Source: JAWXTK01 sp044433645 (GTDB lineage: Bacteria > Bacteroidota > Bacteroidia > Bacteroidales > Rikenellaceae). Taken from it: DNA of 17,717 nt. This document shows, piece after piece, positions 7,734 to 13,691 of the stretch. The notes beneath the pieces were generated by a model. That model did no database searches, was not told the DNA's origin, and was given only the letters and a program-made list of their open reading frames with translations. A program made the position numbers and the translations under genes. Position 1 is the stretch's first letter, and every line of letters begins with the position of its first letter. The stretch lies in assembly GCA_044433645.1 (NCBI GenBank), contig JAWXTK010000027.1, positions 1 to 17,717 on the forward strand, written 5' to 3'.

Positions 7734-8168
7734 ATGAAAAAATATATAGTTTATTTAATATTATCGGCACTGATTTTTGCTGGGTGTCAAGAAGATTTAG
7801 AGTTTGAGGCAATAGTTGTGCCTGAGGCCTTGCTTTTAGTGTCACTTCCTGGGGGAGATAACTCATCACGTGTGAGCTTTGCTGATAGTAATGGTGAAAT
7901 ATCGCTTACGTGGAAAGGTGGCGATACTTTTGGGGTGTATGATAGCGCTGGTGAAAGAGTTTCAGATTATAAATATACGGCAAATAGTTCGGGTGGTGCA
8001 GCTTTGTTTGAAGCTAGTGATAACACTAATTTGTTGGTTAATGGTAGCAGTTACACAGCCGTTTACCCTGCCGTAGATAATGCTACAAACCTTGATGAGC
8101 ACAGAGAAATATTAGTAGGCAGAGTCTTAGAGCAAACACAAGGGGCTATAATTCTATGGACCATTTAA
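7734..8168 (+). CDS. Fimbrillin-like GLUG lipoprotein, N-terminal piece of a frameshifted gene
   Basis: This 144-codon frame encodes a lipoprotein signal with lipobox FAGC (Cys18) followed by Gln-Glu-Asp. The next part is typical of fimbrillin-family lipoproteins: a region rich in Ser, Gly and Asp with VSFADSNGEISLTWKGGD at about 50-67, DTFGVYD, a Y-x-A-x-YP motif, and a run ending in LEQTQ. In fimbrillin-like proteins QTQ is normally followed by a Gly/Asn-rich turn and then a DHL motif. Here the frame instead runs off through GAIILWTI into a stop. The expected continuation lies in the overlapping frame at 8156, so this is one half of a broken or slippage-dependent gene. The intact protein would be an exported adhesin or pilin-like lipoprotein. 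Confidence 0.75.
   Translation: MKKYIVYLILSALIFAGCQEDLEFEAIVVPEALLLVSLPGGDNSSRVSFADSNGEISLTWKGGDTFGVYDSAGERVSDYKYTANSSGGAALFEASDNTNLLVNGSSYTAVYPAVDNATNLDEHREILVGRVLEQTQGAIILWTI
8139..8158 (+). other. Frameshift site in the fimbrillin-like gene (G4 run)
   Basis: The first frame reads CAA GGG GCT and leaves the family pattern. If the G run at 8142-8145 had five Gs, the reading would continue QTQGGYNSMDHLND, which is the pattern expected after LEQTQ, and would open into the downstream frame without a stop. The site is not a canonical X-XXY-YYZ slippery heptamer. A one-base deletion, phase variation in the G run or a sequencing error are all more likely than programmed frameshifting. Confidence 0.7.
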
Positions 8169-9061
8169 ACGATGCGCTATGTATGGAGGCTAATTTTACT
8201 TATTCTTCTAGCTCTAGCACAAAAGTTAGTTTTGCACATAGTTTTGCCACTATGCGCATGACTTTTTCTTTGGAGGATAATCAGATTCCTGCAAAATTAG
8301 AATTTACAGATGGTGATTACGCTACATACACTATTAATATGAGTGATGTTAGCTCGTCGGATAGTTATACTGTGTATTATGTGATTTTCCCACACGAGGG
8401 TGGTGAGAGAAATTTATCGTATGGCATCACAACTATACACGACGAATTATATTATTATAAGTTAGTTTGCTCTACAACTTACTATGAGGGTCAAAATTAT
8501 ATAGCTACTATACCAGGACTTACTTTGTTTTATATCCCAGATGGATATACCCCTATTTACTTTGACGTGGACTTATACAATATTAGAGATGATCTTTCGG
8601 GGCAATATATTTTGATGAATGATATTACTTTGTCTGGTTATGATAATTGGACACCGATAGGCACTAGTTCTAATTATTTCTCTGGTGTTTTCTCTGGTGG
8701 AGGTTTTACTATCTCGGGCCTTAATATTAATTCTGAGGATGATTACCAAGGACTATTTGGCTACGTGAGTGGCGCAACTATTAAAAATGTTATTGTCAAA
8801 GAGCCTTCTATTCAAGTAGGTCAATACTCAGGCGCAGTTGTCGGATATTTTTCTGATTACTCTGTTACATCTTGTTATTATTTAGAGATAACAGGCACTT
8901 CTTATACTAATGAGTATGGCACAGCATCTAGTGAAGCGACTATGAAAGCTTCTAGTTTTGTAACTACACTTAACTCGGCTGCTGGCTCAACTTACTTTAA
9001 ACAAGATACAAACAATTATAACGACGGCTATCCTATACTTGTTGGGTTAGATTACAATTAA
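8156..9061 (+). CDS. Fimbrillin-like GLUG lipoprotein, C-terminal piece of a frameshifted gene
   Basis: This frame overlaps the previous one by 13 bases. The ATG at 8156 is probably an internal Met (MDHL) and not a real start; it has no signal peptide and no A-rich leader. Residues 1-125 continue the fimbrillin-like beta domain (FAHSFATMRMTFSLE, YTVYYVIFPHEGG). From about 138 it switches to a GLUG-type adhesin region: DLYNIRDDLSGQYILMNDI, W-x-PIG, FSGVFSGGGFTISGLNI, GLFGYVSGATIKNVIV, GAVVGYF and a Cys-Tyr-Tyr near 240. GLUG repeats occur in IgA-protease-like and adhesin proteins. Joined with the upstream piece through one extra G it gives about 442 residues. Long open frames on both sides of the break suggest a recent or reversible lesion. 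Confidence 0.75.
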   Translation: MDHLNDALCMEANFTYSSSSSTKVSFAHSFATMRMTFSLEDNQIPAKLEFTDGDYATYTINMSDVSSSDSYTVYYVIFPHEGGERNLSYGITTIHDELYYYKLVCSTTYYEGQNYIATIPGLTLFYIPDGYTPIYFDVDLYNIRDDLSGQYILMNDITLSGYDNWTPIGTSSNYFSGVFSGGGFTISGLNINSEDDYQGLFGYVSGATIKNVIVKEPSIQVGQYSGAVVGYFSDYSVTSCYYLEITGTSYTNEYGTASSEATMKASSFVTTLNSAAGSTYFKQDTNNYNDGYPILVGLDYN

Positions 9062-9106
9062 TTTGATTATTAGGATGAATAAATTATAAAAATAAACTAA
9101 AATATT

Positions 9107-10291
9107 ATGGCATTATTTGATAAATCGACTCAGGCCTATGACGGTCAACAGTCAAAAGGAACTAACAAGGGAATGGTGGGCTCTACTATATTCTGGCGCC
9201 CTGAATCTAATGAGGCAATGGTTTATAAATATGCTCACGATGATATTCGTAACGGAGCTATTGTTGTAACTCACCAATCTCAAAGAGCGTATTTGTTTCT
9301 TAACGGAGCACTTGCTCACAGTATTCCTCCCTCAGGGGGCCAATACAAACTTGAAACTGCAAACATCCCCTTGTTTGCTAAGTGGCTTAATGCTGCTACC
9401 GGAGGTACAACTCACAGCCCTGCTGAGATTTGGTTTGTAAATGTAGAAACTGAGCGAGCTGCTCTGTGGGGTTTGGGCGATTTGCCAATTATGGACCACT
9501 CTATGGGTGTAGAATTTATTATCGGAGCTAGAGGTGGTTACAATATTAAAATCGTAGACGGAGCATTGCTATTGATGAAATTAGTGGGTGCACTTGATGA
9601 TTTCTCAACTAATGAATTTCTTAGTTATTTCAAACAAAAAATTCGCTCTATCGTAGCTCAGGCTATTTCAGATGTGGTTGAGACTGAGAAATTGTCTATG
9701 CTTTCACTTCAAAGAAACAGAAAAACGCTTGAGATAAAGGTTGAGGAATTTATTAATCGCGAGCTAGAGGCCTATGGTGTTTGTATTAAAAACTTTGCAG
9801 TTGAGAATTTTAATATCCCAGAAGAATATCGCGAGGTTCTTAAAGAGCAAACTAAAGGCCTAGCAGAAAGAAAACGCCTTGATCAACTTGGTGTGGCTTA
9901 TGCTCAGGAGCGCCACTTTGATATTATGGACAATGCTGCCAAAAACGAAGGTGGCACAGTAGGCTCACTAATGGGAGCAGGCATGGGACTAACCATGGGC
10001 GCTGGCGTAGGTCAGGCTATGGGTAACAGCCTTAACCAAGGCTTTAGTCAGGCATCTTCGCCCACTGCACCTCCTCCGATTCCTCAGGCTAAGGAATACT
10101 ATCTAGCTATTAACGGACAGCAAGCAGGGCCTATGGGCGTGGCAGGGATTCAAGAAATGATTAATCAAGCTCAGGCAAATTCTCAAACACTTTATTGGTG
10201 TCAAGGAATGGGTGACTGGGAGCCAATCTCTAGTTCAACAGAATTAACTGGAGCCCTTAAATTCTTACCACCAGCTATCCCTACACTTTAA
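9107..10291 (+). CDS. SPFH-domain protein (YdjI-like) with C-terminal GYF_2 domain
   Basis: A 394-residue cytoplasmic protein without a signal peptide. Residues about 20-290 fit the SPFH/YdjI type often labelled virion core protein-like: IFWRPESNEAMVYKY, VVTHQSQRAYLFLNGAL, a LETANIPLF turn, then an alpha-helical stretch (LSYFKQKIRSIVAQAISDVV, a coiled coil, KNFAVENFNIPEEYREVLKEQTKGLAERKRLD). A Gly/Met-rich stretch at about 285-310 and a Pro-rich linker (PTAPPPIPQAK) follow. Residues 329-385 are a GYF_2 domain (YYLAINGQQAGPMG, LYWCQGMGDWEPI), which is thought to bind proline-rich peptides. The third gene of the cluster has Pro-rich stretches that could be its ligand. Bacillus YdjI carries a zinc ribbon at this position instead. 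A role in membrane organisation or envelope stress is inferred. The start is supported by an A-rich leader just upstream. Confidence 0.85.
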   Translation: MALFDKSTQAYDGQQSKGTNKGMVGSTIFWRPESNEAMVYKYAHDDIRNGAIVVTHQSQRAYLFLNGALAHSIPPSGGQYKLETANIPLFAKWLNAATGGTTHSPAEIWFVNVETERAALWGLGDLPIMDHSMGVEFIIGARGGYNIKIVDGALLLMKLVGALDDFSTNEFLSYFKQKIRSIVAQAISDVVETEKLSMLSLQRNRKTLEIKVEEFINRELEAYGVCIKNFAVENFNIPEEYREVLKEQTKGLAERKRLDQLGVAYAQERHFDIMDNAAKNEGGTVGSLMGAGMGLTMGAGVGQAMGNSLNQGFSQASSPTAPPPIPQAKEYYLAINGQQAGPMGVAGIQEMINQAQANSQTLYWCQGMGDWEPISSSTELTGALKFLPPAIPTL

Positions 10292-10318
10292 TATTCATTA
10301 CTTAAAAAAACTAAAGAT

Positions 10319-11008
10319 ATGAAACTAAAACAATTAAATGTAATAATAACAGTAATCTGTGTAATTGCAACTTTAGGTATAGAATACTTGCTTAGACCAG
10401 AGCAAATCGGTAGTTTGTATAAATTCAATATGGCAGCAATTATCTTGTTAGAAGTGCTGTTTATCAATGCTTTATACCTAACAGCTAAAAAAGAAAACTA
10501 CTCTCCTCAGAGCATAACCGTGGCTGTGCGTGTGCTTAAGTATGGTGTGTTTGCAGCTCTGTGGCTTGTGATTTATGCTGTGGCTCTTCGCAAAAATGTT
10601 GATATTAAGTGGTATTATGTTGTGCATATTGCCCTTCTTGCATGGTTTGCTATATCAGCCTTTGTGCTTAATAGCGCAGGCGCCAAACAAATAGAGGTGA
10701 ACGAGGCTCAGCAGGCTAGAGTAGAGGAAAGAGCAAAAACCACTGCAAAAGTATTTGTTTCTAAAAGCGATATTGAAAGAAACATTACAAAATCATCTCT
10801 GTCGGTTGAGGCTAAACGCGATATAAATTTGCAGGTTAATACTATATACGACAAACTTCGTTTTTCTCCAGCTAACTTAGGTGAGGACGATCTTGCGCAA
10901 AGCTACCTTGAACAAATCAATACTCTATCCTCAGATAACGACTCAAGCGAAGAGGCTATAAAAGAAAAAATCGCCGACCTTATTAGTTATATTAATTCTA
11001 GGAACTAA
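10319..11008 (+). CDS. Four-helix membrane protein of unknown function in the SPFH cluster
   Basis: I do not recognise the family. The 229-residue product has four predicted membrane helices at about 6-24, 36-56, 72-90 and 98-118, followed by a hydrophilic, largely helical C-terminal domain of about 110 residues rich in Glu, Lys and Ser. That domain begins with a likely coiled coil (EAQQARVEERAKTTAKVF). There are no obvious catalytic residues. It is 27 bases downstream of the SPFH gene and 43 bases upstream of the zinc-ribbon/TM2 gene, on the same strand with similar A-rich leaders, so it probably belongs to the same membrane complex. It may fill the place of Bacillus YdjH, but I see no sequence evidence of homology. 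Confidence 0.75.
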   Translation: MKLKQLNVIITVICVIATLGIEYLLRPEQIGSLYKFNMAAIILLEVLFINALYLTAKKENYSPQSITVAVRVLKYGVFAALWLVIYAVALRKNVDIKWYYVVHIALLAWFAISAFVLNSAGAKQIEVNEAQQARVEERAKTTAKVFVSKSDIERNITKSSLSVEAKRDINLQVNTIYDKLRFSPANLGEDDLAQSYLEQINTLSSDNDSSEEAIKEKIADLISYINSRN

Positions 11009-11051
11009 TATAACGCAACTCAATTATAATTTAAAAAAAAACTTAAATATT

Positions 11052-11462
11052 ATGTCAAAACAATCAAATTGCCCTAAGTGTGGCGCGAAAATGAATTTTG
11101 ATGAGGCGCAATACATTATGGTTTGCCCTTATTGTGAAGAGGAAATACGCTTAGAGAGACCTGCCACTCCTCCACCTGCTCAGCCTGCGCAAGCAACTCT
11201 TAGCGATGAACAGTTAAGAAGAATATCAGCGCAGATGAGACAAAATCAAGCTCCACCAAGACCTCGTAAAAGCAAATCTACGGCTATTATTCTGTGCTTT
11301 TTCTTAGGTATGTTGGGCATACATCAATTTTATCTTGGCAACACTTGGCGAGGTATAGGCTACCTTGTCTTAACGTGTTCGGTAGTTGGTGCTTGGCTAG
11401 CAGCTATAATTTTATTTATTGATTTTATCGTTCTTTGCTGCACAAGCGAAGATTCATTCTAA
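11052..11462 (+). CDS. Zinc-ribbon / TM2-domain membrane protein
   Basis: A 136-residue protein with three parts. Residues 7-28 form a zinc ribbon with two CPxC knuckles (Cys7/Cys10 and Cys25/Cys28). Residues 38-75 are a Pro/Ala-rich linker with PPPAQPAQ and a second PPRPRK patch, which could be recognised by the GYF_2 domain of the first gene in the cluster. Residues 76-130 are a TM2 domain: two hydrophobic helices around LGMLGIHQFYLGN, with the conserved G-x-HxFYLG turn, closing near IDFIVL. The combination recalls YdjG of the Bacillus PspA-partner system as I remember it. It is the last gene of its cluster, 22 bases before a strong hairpin. Confidence 0.88.
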   Translation: MSKQSNCPKCGAKMNFDEAQYIMVCPYCEEEIRLERPATPPPAQPAQATLSDEQLRRISAQMRQNQAPPRPRKSKSTAIILCFFLGMLGIHQFYLGNTWRGIGYLVLTCSVVGAWLAAIILFIDFIVLCCTSEDSF

Positions 11463-11484
11463 ATTTAACCTTTTTTATAAATAA

Positions 11485-11522
11485 AAAAACAGCAAATGAC
11501 ATTCTAGTCATTTGCTGTTTTT
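11485..11522 (+). terminator. Strong bidirectional terminator after the SPFH/TM2 cluster
   Basis: Bases 11485-11500 and 11507-11522 form a perfect 16-bp inverted repeat around the six-base loop ATTCTA. On the + strand it runs into a T-rich tract (TTTTTGTTTTG). On the - strand it is also followed by a T run. It sits between convergent operons, so it can protect both. Confidence 0.88.
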
Positions 11523-11554
11523 GTTTTGTAGGGGTTGTATATATCAAAAAAAAA

Positions 11555-11576
11555 GCTCGCCCTAATTAGGACGAGC
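11555..11576 (-). terminator. Intrinsic terminator of the rplU-rpmA operon
   Basis: Read on the minus strand, GCTCGTCCTA is followed by its complement TAGGGCGAGC (one G-T wobble), then nine Ts from the A run at 11546-11554. This is a textbook intrinsic terminator 28 bases past the rpmA stop codon. It lies next to the opposing hairpin at 11485-11522. Confidence 0.9.
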
Positions 11577-11603
11577 AAATTTTGAACATCTTAGTGTTTT
11601 AAC

Positions 11604-11864
11604 CTACTCAGCGATTGGAGTGATTGAAACGTAAGATTTTCCAGAAGTCTTTTTGCAGAAAGAAACTGTACCGTTTGTAAGTGCAAAAAGTGTGTGGTCT
11701 TTACCCATACCCACGTTTTCACCTGGGTTGTGAACCGTACCTCTTTGACGAACGATAATGTTTCCTGCTTTTGCGAATTGTCCACCGAACAATTTCACGC
11801 CTAGTCGTTTACTTTCTGATTCACGACCATTCCTAGAACTACCAGCTCCTTTTTTGTGTGCCAT
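11604..11864 (-). CDS. rpmA: 50S ribosomal protein L27
   Basis: The 86-residue product begins MAHKKGAGSSRNGRESESKRLG, a near-perfect L27 N-terminus that starts directly at the mature form without the cleaved Firmicutes leader. It continues with GGQFAKAGNIIVRQRGT and GVGMGKDHTLFAL-like family motifs (here NVGMGKDHTLFAL). L27 binds 23S rRNA near the peptidyl transferase centre, and its N-terminal tail reaches the P-site tRNA. Length is normal. It follows rplU by 19 bases in the conserved rplU-rpmA pair and ends before an intrinsic terminator. Confidence 0.98.
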   Translation of the reverse strand: MAHKKGAGSSRNGRESESKRLGVKLFGGQFAKAGNIIVRQRGTVHNPGENVGMGKDHTLFALTNGTVSFCKKTSGKSYVSITPIAE

Positions 11865-11883
11865 TTCTCTTTAAGTTTTAACG

Positions 11884-12198
11884 TTAAGCAATAATAATAT
11901 CATCAATAAGGATTTGAGTTAGGAATTGTCTATGACCATTTTTTACTCTGTATCCTTTTCTACGTTTTTTCTTGAACACTATGACTTTGTCGTCTTTTAA
12001 GTGTTTAAGAATCGTAGCATTGATTGAGGCCCCTTCAATAACAGGTGTGCCTACATTTACCTGACCGTCGTTGTCTGTTAGCAGGATTTTGTCGAAACTC
12101 AAAGAAGAACCTTCCTCTCCTTTAAGACGGTGAACATAGAGTTTGCGACCTTTTTCAACTTTAAATTGTTGACCTGCAATTTCTGCGATTACGTACAT
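11884..12198 (-). CDS. rplU: 50S ribosomal protein L21
   Basis: A 104-residue protein starting MYVIAEIAGQQFKVEKGRK, with the L21 hallmark VFKKKRRKGYRVKNGHRQ near residues 73-90. L21 is a primary-type 23S rRNA-binding protein of the large subunit. Length is normal for the family. It is the first gene of the minus-strand rplU-rpmA operon, with a good promoter about 30 bases upstream of its ATG and a leader too short for the structured L21 leader seen in Firmicutes. Confidence 0.98.
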   Translation of the reverse strand: MYVIAEIAGQQFKVEKGRKLYVHRLKGEEGSSLSFDKILLTDNDGQVNVGTPVIEGASINATILKHLKDDKVIVFKKKRRKGYRVKNGHRQFLTQILIDDIIIA

Positions 12199-12228
12199 CT
12201 GTATGCTTATTTACAAAAAATTAGTTCG

Positions 12229-12260
12229 CAAATATAATGATAATACTTGATATCGCCAAA
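12229..12260 (-). promoter_or_regulatory. Bacteroidota-type promoter of rplU-rpmA
   Basis: On the minus strand the -7 octamer TATATTTG (reverse complement of 12229-12236) matches TAnnTTTG exactly. A -33 TTTG (12257-12260) lies 20 bases further upstream, a normal spacing. Transcription would start a few bases inside 12225 and give a leader of about 25 bases before the L21 start codon. Confidence 0.8.
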
Positions 12261-12271
12261 ACTTATGAATC

Positions 12272-12287
12272 TTTTTTTTAAAAAAAA
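12272..12287. other. T8A8 palindromic tract between divergent promoters
   Basis: Eight Ts followed by eight As form a perfect 16-base palindrome just upstream of the -33 element of rplU and directly before the candidate -33 of the receiver-like gene. Such tracts bend DNA and can act as UP-like elements for RNA polymerase. That role is inference from position only. Confidence 0.4.
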
Positions 12288-12288
12288 T

Positions 12289-12319
12289 CTTGATTTTATG
12301 ATATAAGGAGCGATTTTTG
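12289..12319 (+). promoter_or_regulatory. Weak candidate promoter of the receiver/HEAT/GT2-like operon
   Basis: A CTTG at 12289-12292 and GATTTTTG at 12312-12319 lie 19 bases apart. They match the Bacteroidota -33 TTTG and -7 TAnnTTTG elements with one mismatch each. The leader to the ATG at 12352 would be about 26 bases. No better match was found in this intergenic gap. Confidence 0.35.
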
Positions 12320-12351
12320 ATTTAACAAACTATCAAAAAATAATCAAACAG

Positions 12352-12717
12352 ATGAAAATACTGATAGTTAGCAATGATTTTATAGAGGGTGGCTTTCTTA
12401 GAGAGGCTCTCTACTTTGAGGGCTTGGATGTGTGTGGGGTGTGCCCTTTAGAGCAAGTTGAGCATTACTGCCATGAGCATGAGGTGGGCGTAATAATTAG
12501 TTTTTGTCATCACAGCCTGCTAAACGGGGGTTGGTGCAGTGAATTTTTTGAGCGTTTACAGCTAAAGGCTAGGCCTAAAATATTTTTGCTGAGCTCAATT
12601 TCTGATGAAAATACGGTGATAAGCATGTATAAGGGCAAGGTTAATCAATATTATATGCTACCCATGGATTTAAAGCGCATGGTTAAGAATTTGTCAAATG
12701 AAATTTCTAAAATTTAA
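12352..12717 (+). CDS. Receiver-like (CheY fold) protein lacking the phospho-acceptor Asp
   Basis: This 121-residue protein looks like a lone response-regulator receiver domain: KILIVSNDF (strand 1 with Asp9), GVIIS (strand 3), IFLLSS (strand 4, Ser81 in the Thr/Ser position) and YYMLPMDLKRMVKNL (equivalent to the usual Y-x-x-KPF-x-x-x-x-L). Aligning these puts Ser50 where the phosphorylated Asp should be and Leu103 in place of the conserved Lys, so phosphorylation is unlikely. There is no DNA-binding domain. It is probably a pseudo-receiver that acts through protein contact. It starts a run of closely spaced genes and is 6 bases before the HEAT-like gene. Confidence 0.7.
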   Translation: MKILIVSNDFIEGGFLREALYFEGLDVCGVCPLEQVEHYCHEHEVGVIISFCHHSLLNGGWCSEFFERLQLKARPKIFLLSSISDENTVISMYKGKVNQYYMLPMDLKRMVKNLSNEISKI

Positions 12718-12723
12718 GCTGTT

Positions 12724-13677
12724 ATGGAGTTATTGCTGGGTGTGTTAATAGGCGTGTTTTTGATTATTTTTGTGTGCTATTCTATAAGATTTTTGTGCGT
12801 AAATAGCAATTTTAAGTGGATAAAACGCAGGCGAGAGTTAGCAATTAGCCGTCTGTTGAAATCATTTTATCAGTGGATTTATCAGGGTTATATTCCTCGT
12901 GGGGAGTTCTCTCACATGCTGCATCACAGGTCGCGCTCTTTGGCTATAAAAATCCTAGCGCAACTTCGCGAGGTAACTCATGGGCACATACCTATGCGAC
13001 TGGAAAGATTTGTGGCATGGCGTAAACTTGATAAATATTTGTTGCGTTTAGCTAATCGCAGGCGAGGATTAAAACGTGCGCTTATAGTTAAAACTTTGTT
13101 TCTTTTGCCGCTGCCCAGGTGGAGCGAGAAAAAGGTAATAAGGTTTGAGGATGATAAAAATGCTTATGTGCGTTTGTTTGCGCTTATGTCTCATCTGGAT
13201 TATGATTTTTCTAGAAGTATAGATATTCTGCACGAGTTCAAGGGCGAATATAGAACCTTGGATTATTGTATGTTGGCTAAGTATTTTCATCGTAGGAGCC
13301 TAACCAAAGATTTTCATCTTAGGCTTTTACGCCATGAGGATGAGAGGTTGCAGTTTTTTGCTCTATATATAATTAGAATGAGGAATTTATCTTCCTCAGG
13401 TGGGGATATCCTTAAATATTTGCCAACGGAGAATGATGATTTGGTTTTTGAAATGCTAAAGACTTTGGTTGTAGTGCATTATGATATGAATCACGAGAGA
13501 GTGGTGGCTCTAATGAGAGAGCAAAAAAGCGAAAAGCGCAAGTATTTATATCGCCTAGCAGCAAGCGAGGGCTATTCTCTGGGTGCACTGGAGAGGGTTT
13601 TGATGGTCGAAAAGCACGCTTTTATGGTTGATTATGTGGTGAGTTTGATTCAGGGTGGTAAGTATAAATTGGTTTAA
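12724..13677 (+). CDS. Membrane-anchored HEAT-like helical repeat protein
   Basis: A 317-residue protein with one N-terminal membrane helix (about 3-25) and a basic flank, so the bulk is probably cytoplasmic. The rest is strongly helical, with repeated pairs of amphipathic helices of the HEAT type, for example EDDKNAYVRLFALMSHLD at about 140, a similar HEDERLQFFALYIIRM at about 203, and ENDDLVFEMLKTLVVVHYD. This is a scaffold architecture with no catalytic motif. It sits between the pseudo-receiver and the GT2-like gene, 6 and 14 bases from them. From context it may link the two at the inner membrane. The HEAT call rests on helix periodicity, not on a database match. Confidence 0.65.
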   Translation: MELLLGVLIGVFLIIFVCYSIRFLCVNSNFKWIKRRRELAISRLLKSFYQWIYQGYIPRGEFSHMLHHRSRSLAIKILAQLREVTHGHIPMRLERFVAWRKLDKYLLRLANRRRGLKRALIVKTLFLLPLPRWSEKKVIRFEDDKNAYVRLFALMSHLDYDFSRSIDILHEFKGEYRTLDYCMLAKYFHRRSLTKDFHLRLLRHEDERLQFFALYIIRMRNLSSSGGDILKYLPTENDDLVFEMLKTLVVVHYDMNHERVVALMREQKSEKRKYLYRLAASEGYSLGALERVLMVEKHAFMVDYVVSLIQGGKYKLV

Positions 13678-13691
13678 ATAATTTATTTGCT

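Noticed and set aside
8136..8158. Programmed -1 ribosomal frameshift in the fimbrillin-like gene
   Set aside because: There is no slippery heptamer in the right phase and no obvious stimulatory stem directly after it; a one-base loss in the G run explains it more simply.
9034..9041. TATACTTG as a promoter for the SPFH cluster
   Set aside because: It is inside the end of the previous gene, has one mismatch and no TTTG at the right distance; the cluster's promoter is left undefined.
11591..11785. Alternative minus-strand frame overlapping rpmA
   Set aside because: It is a shifted reading of the L27 gene, which is unambiguous in its own frame.
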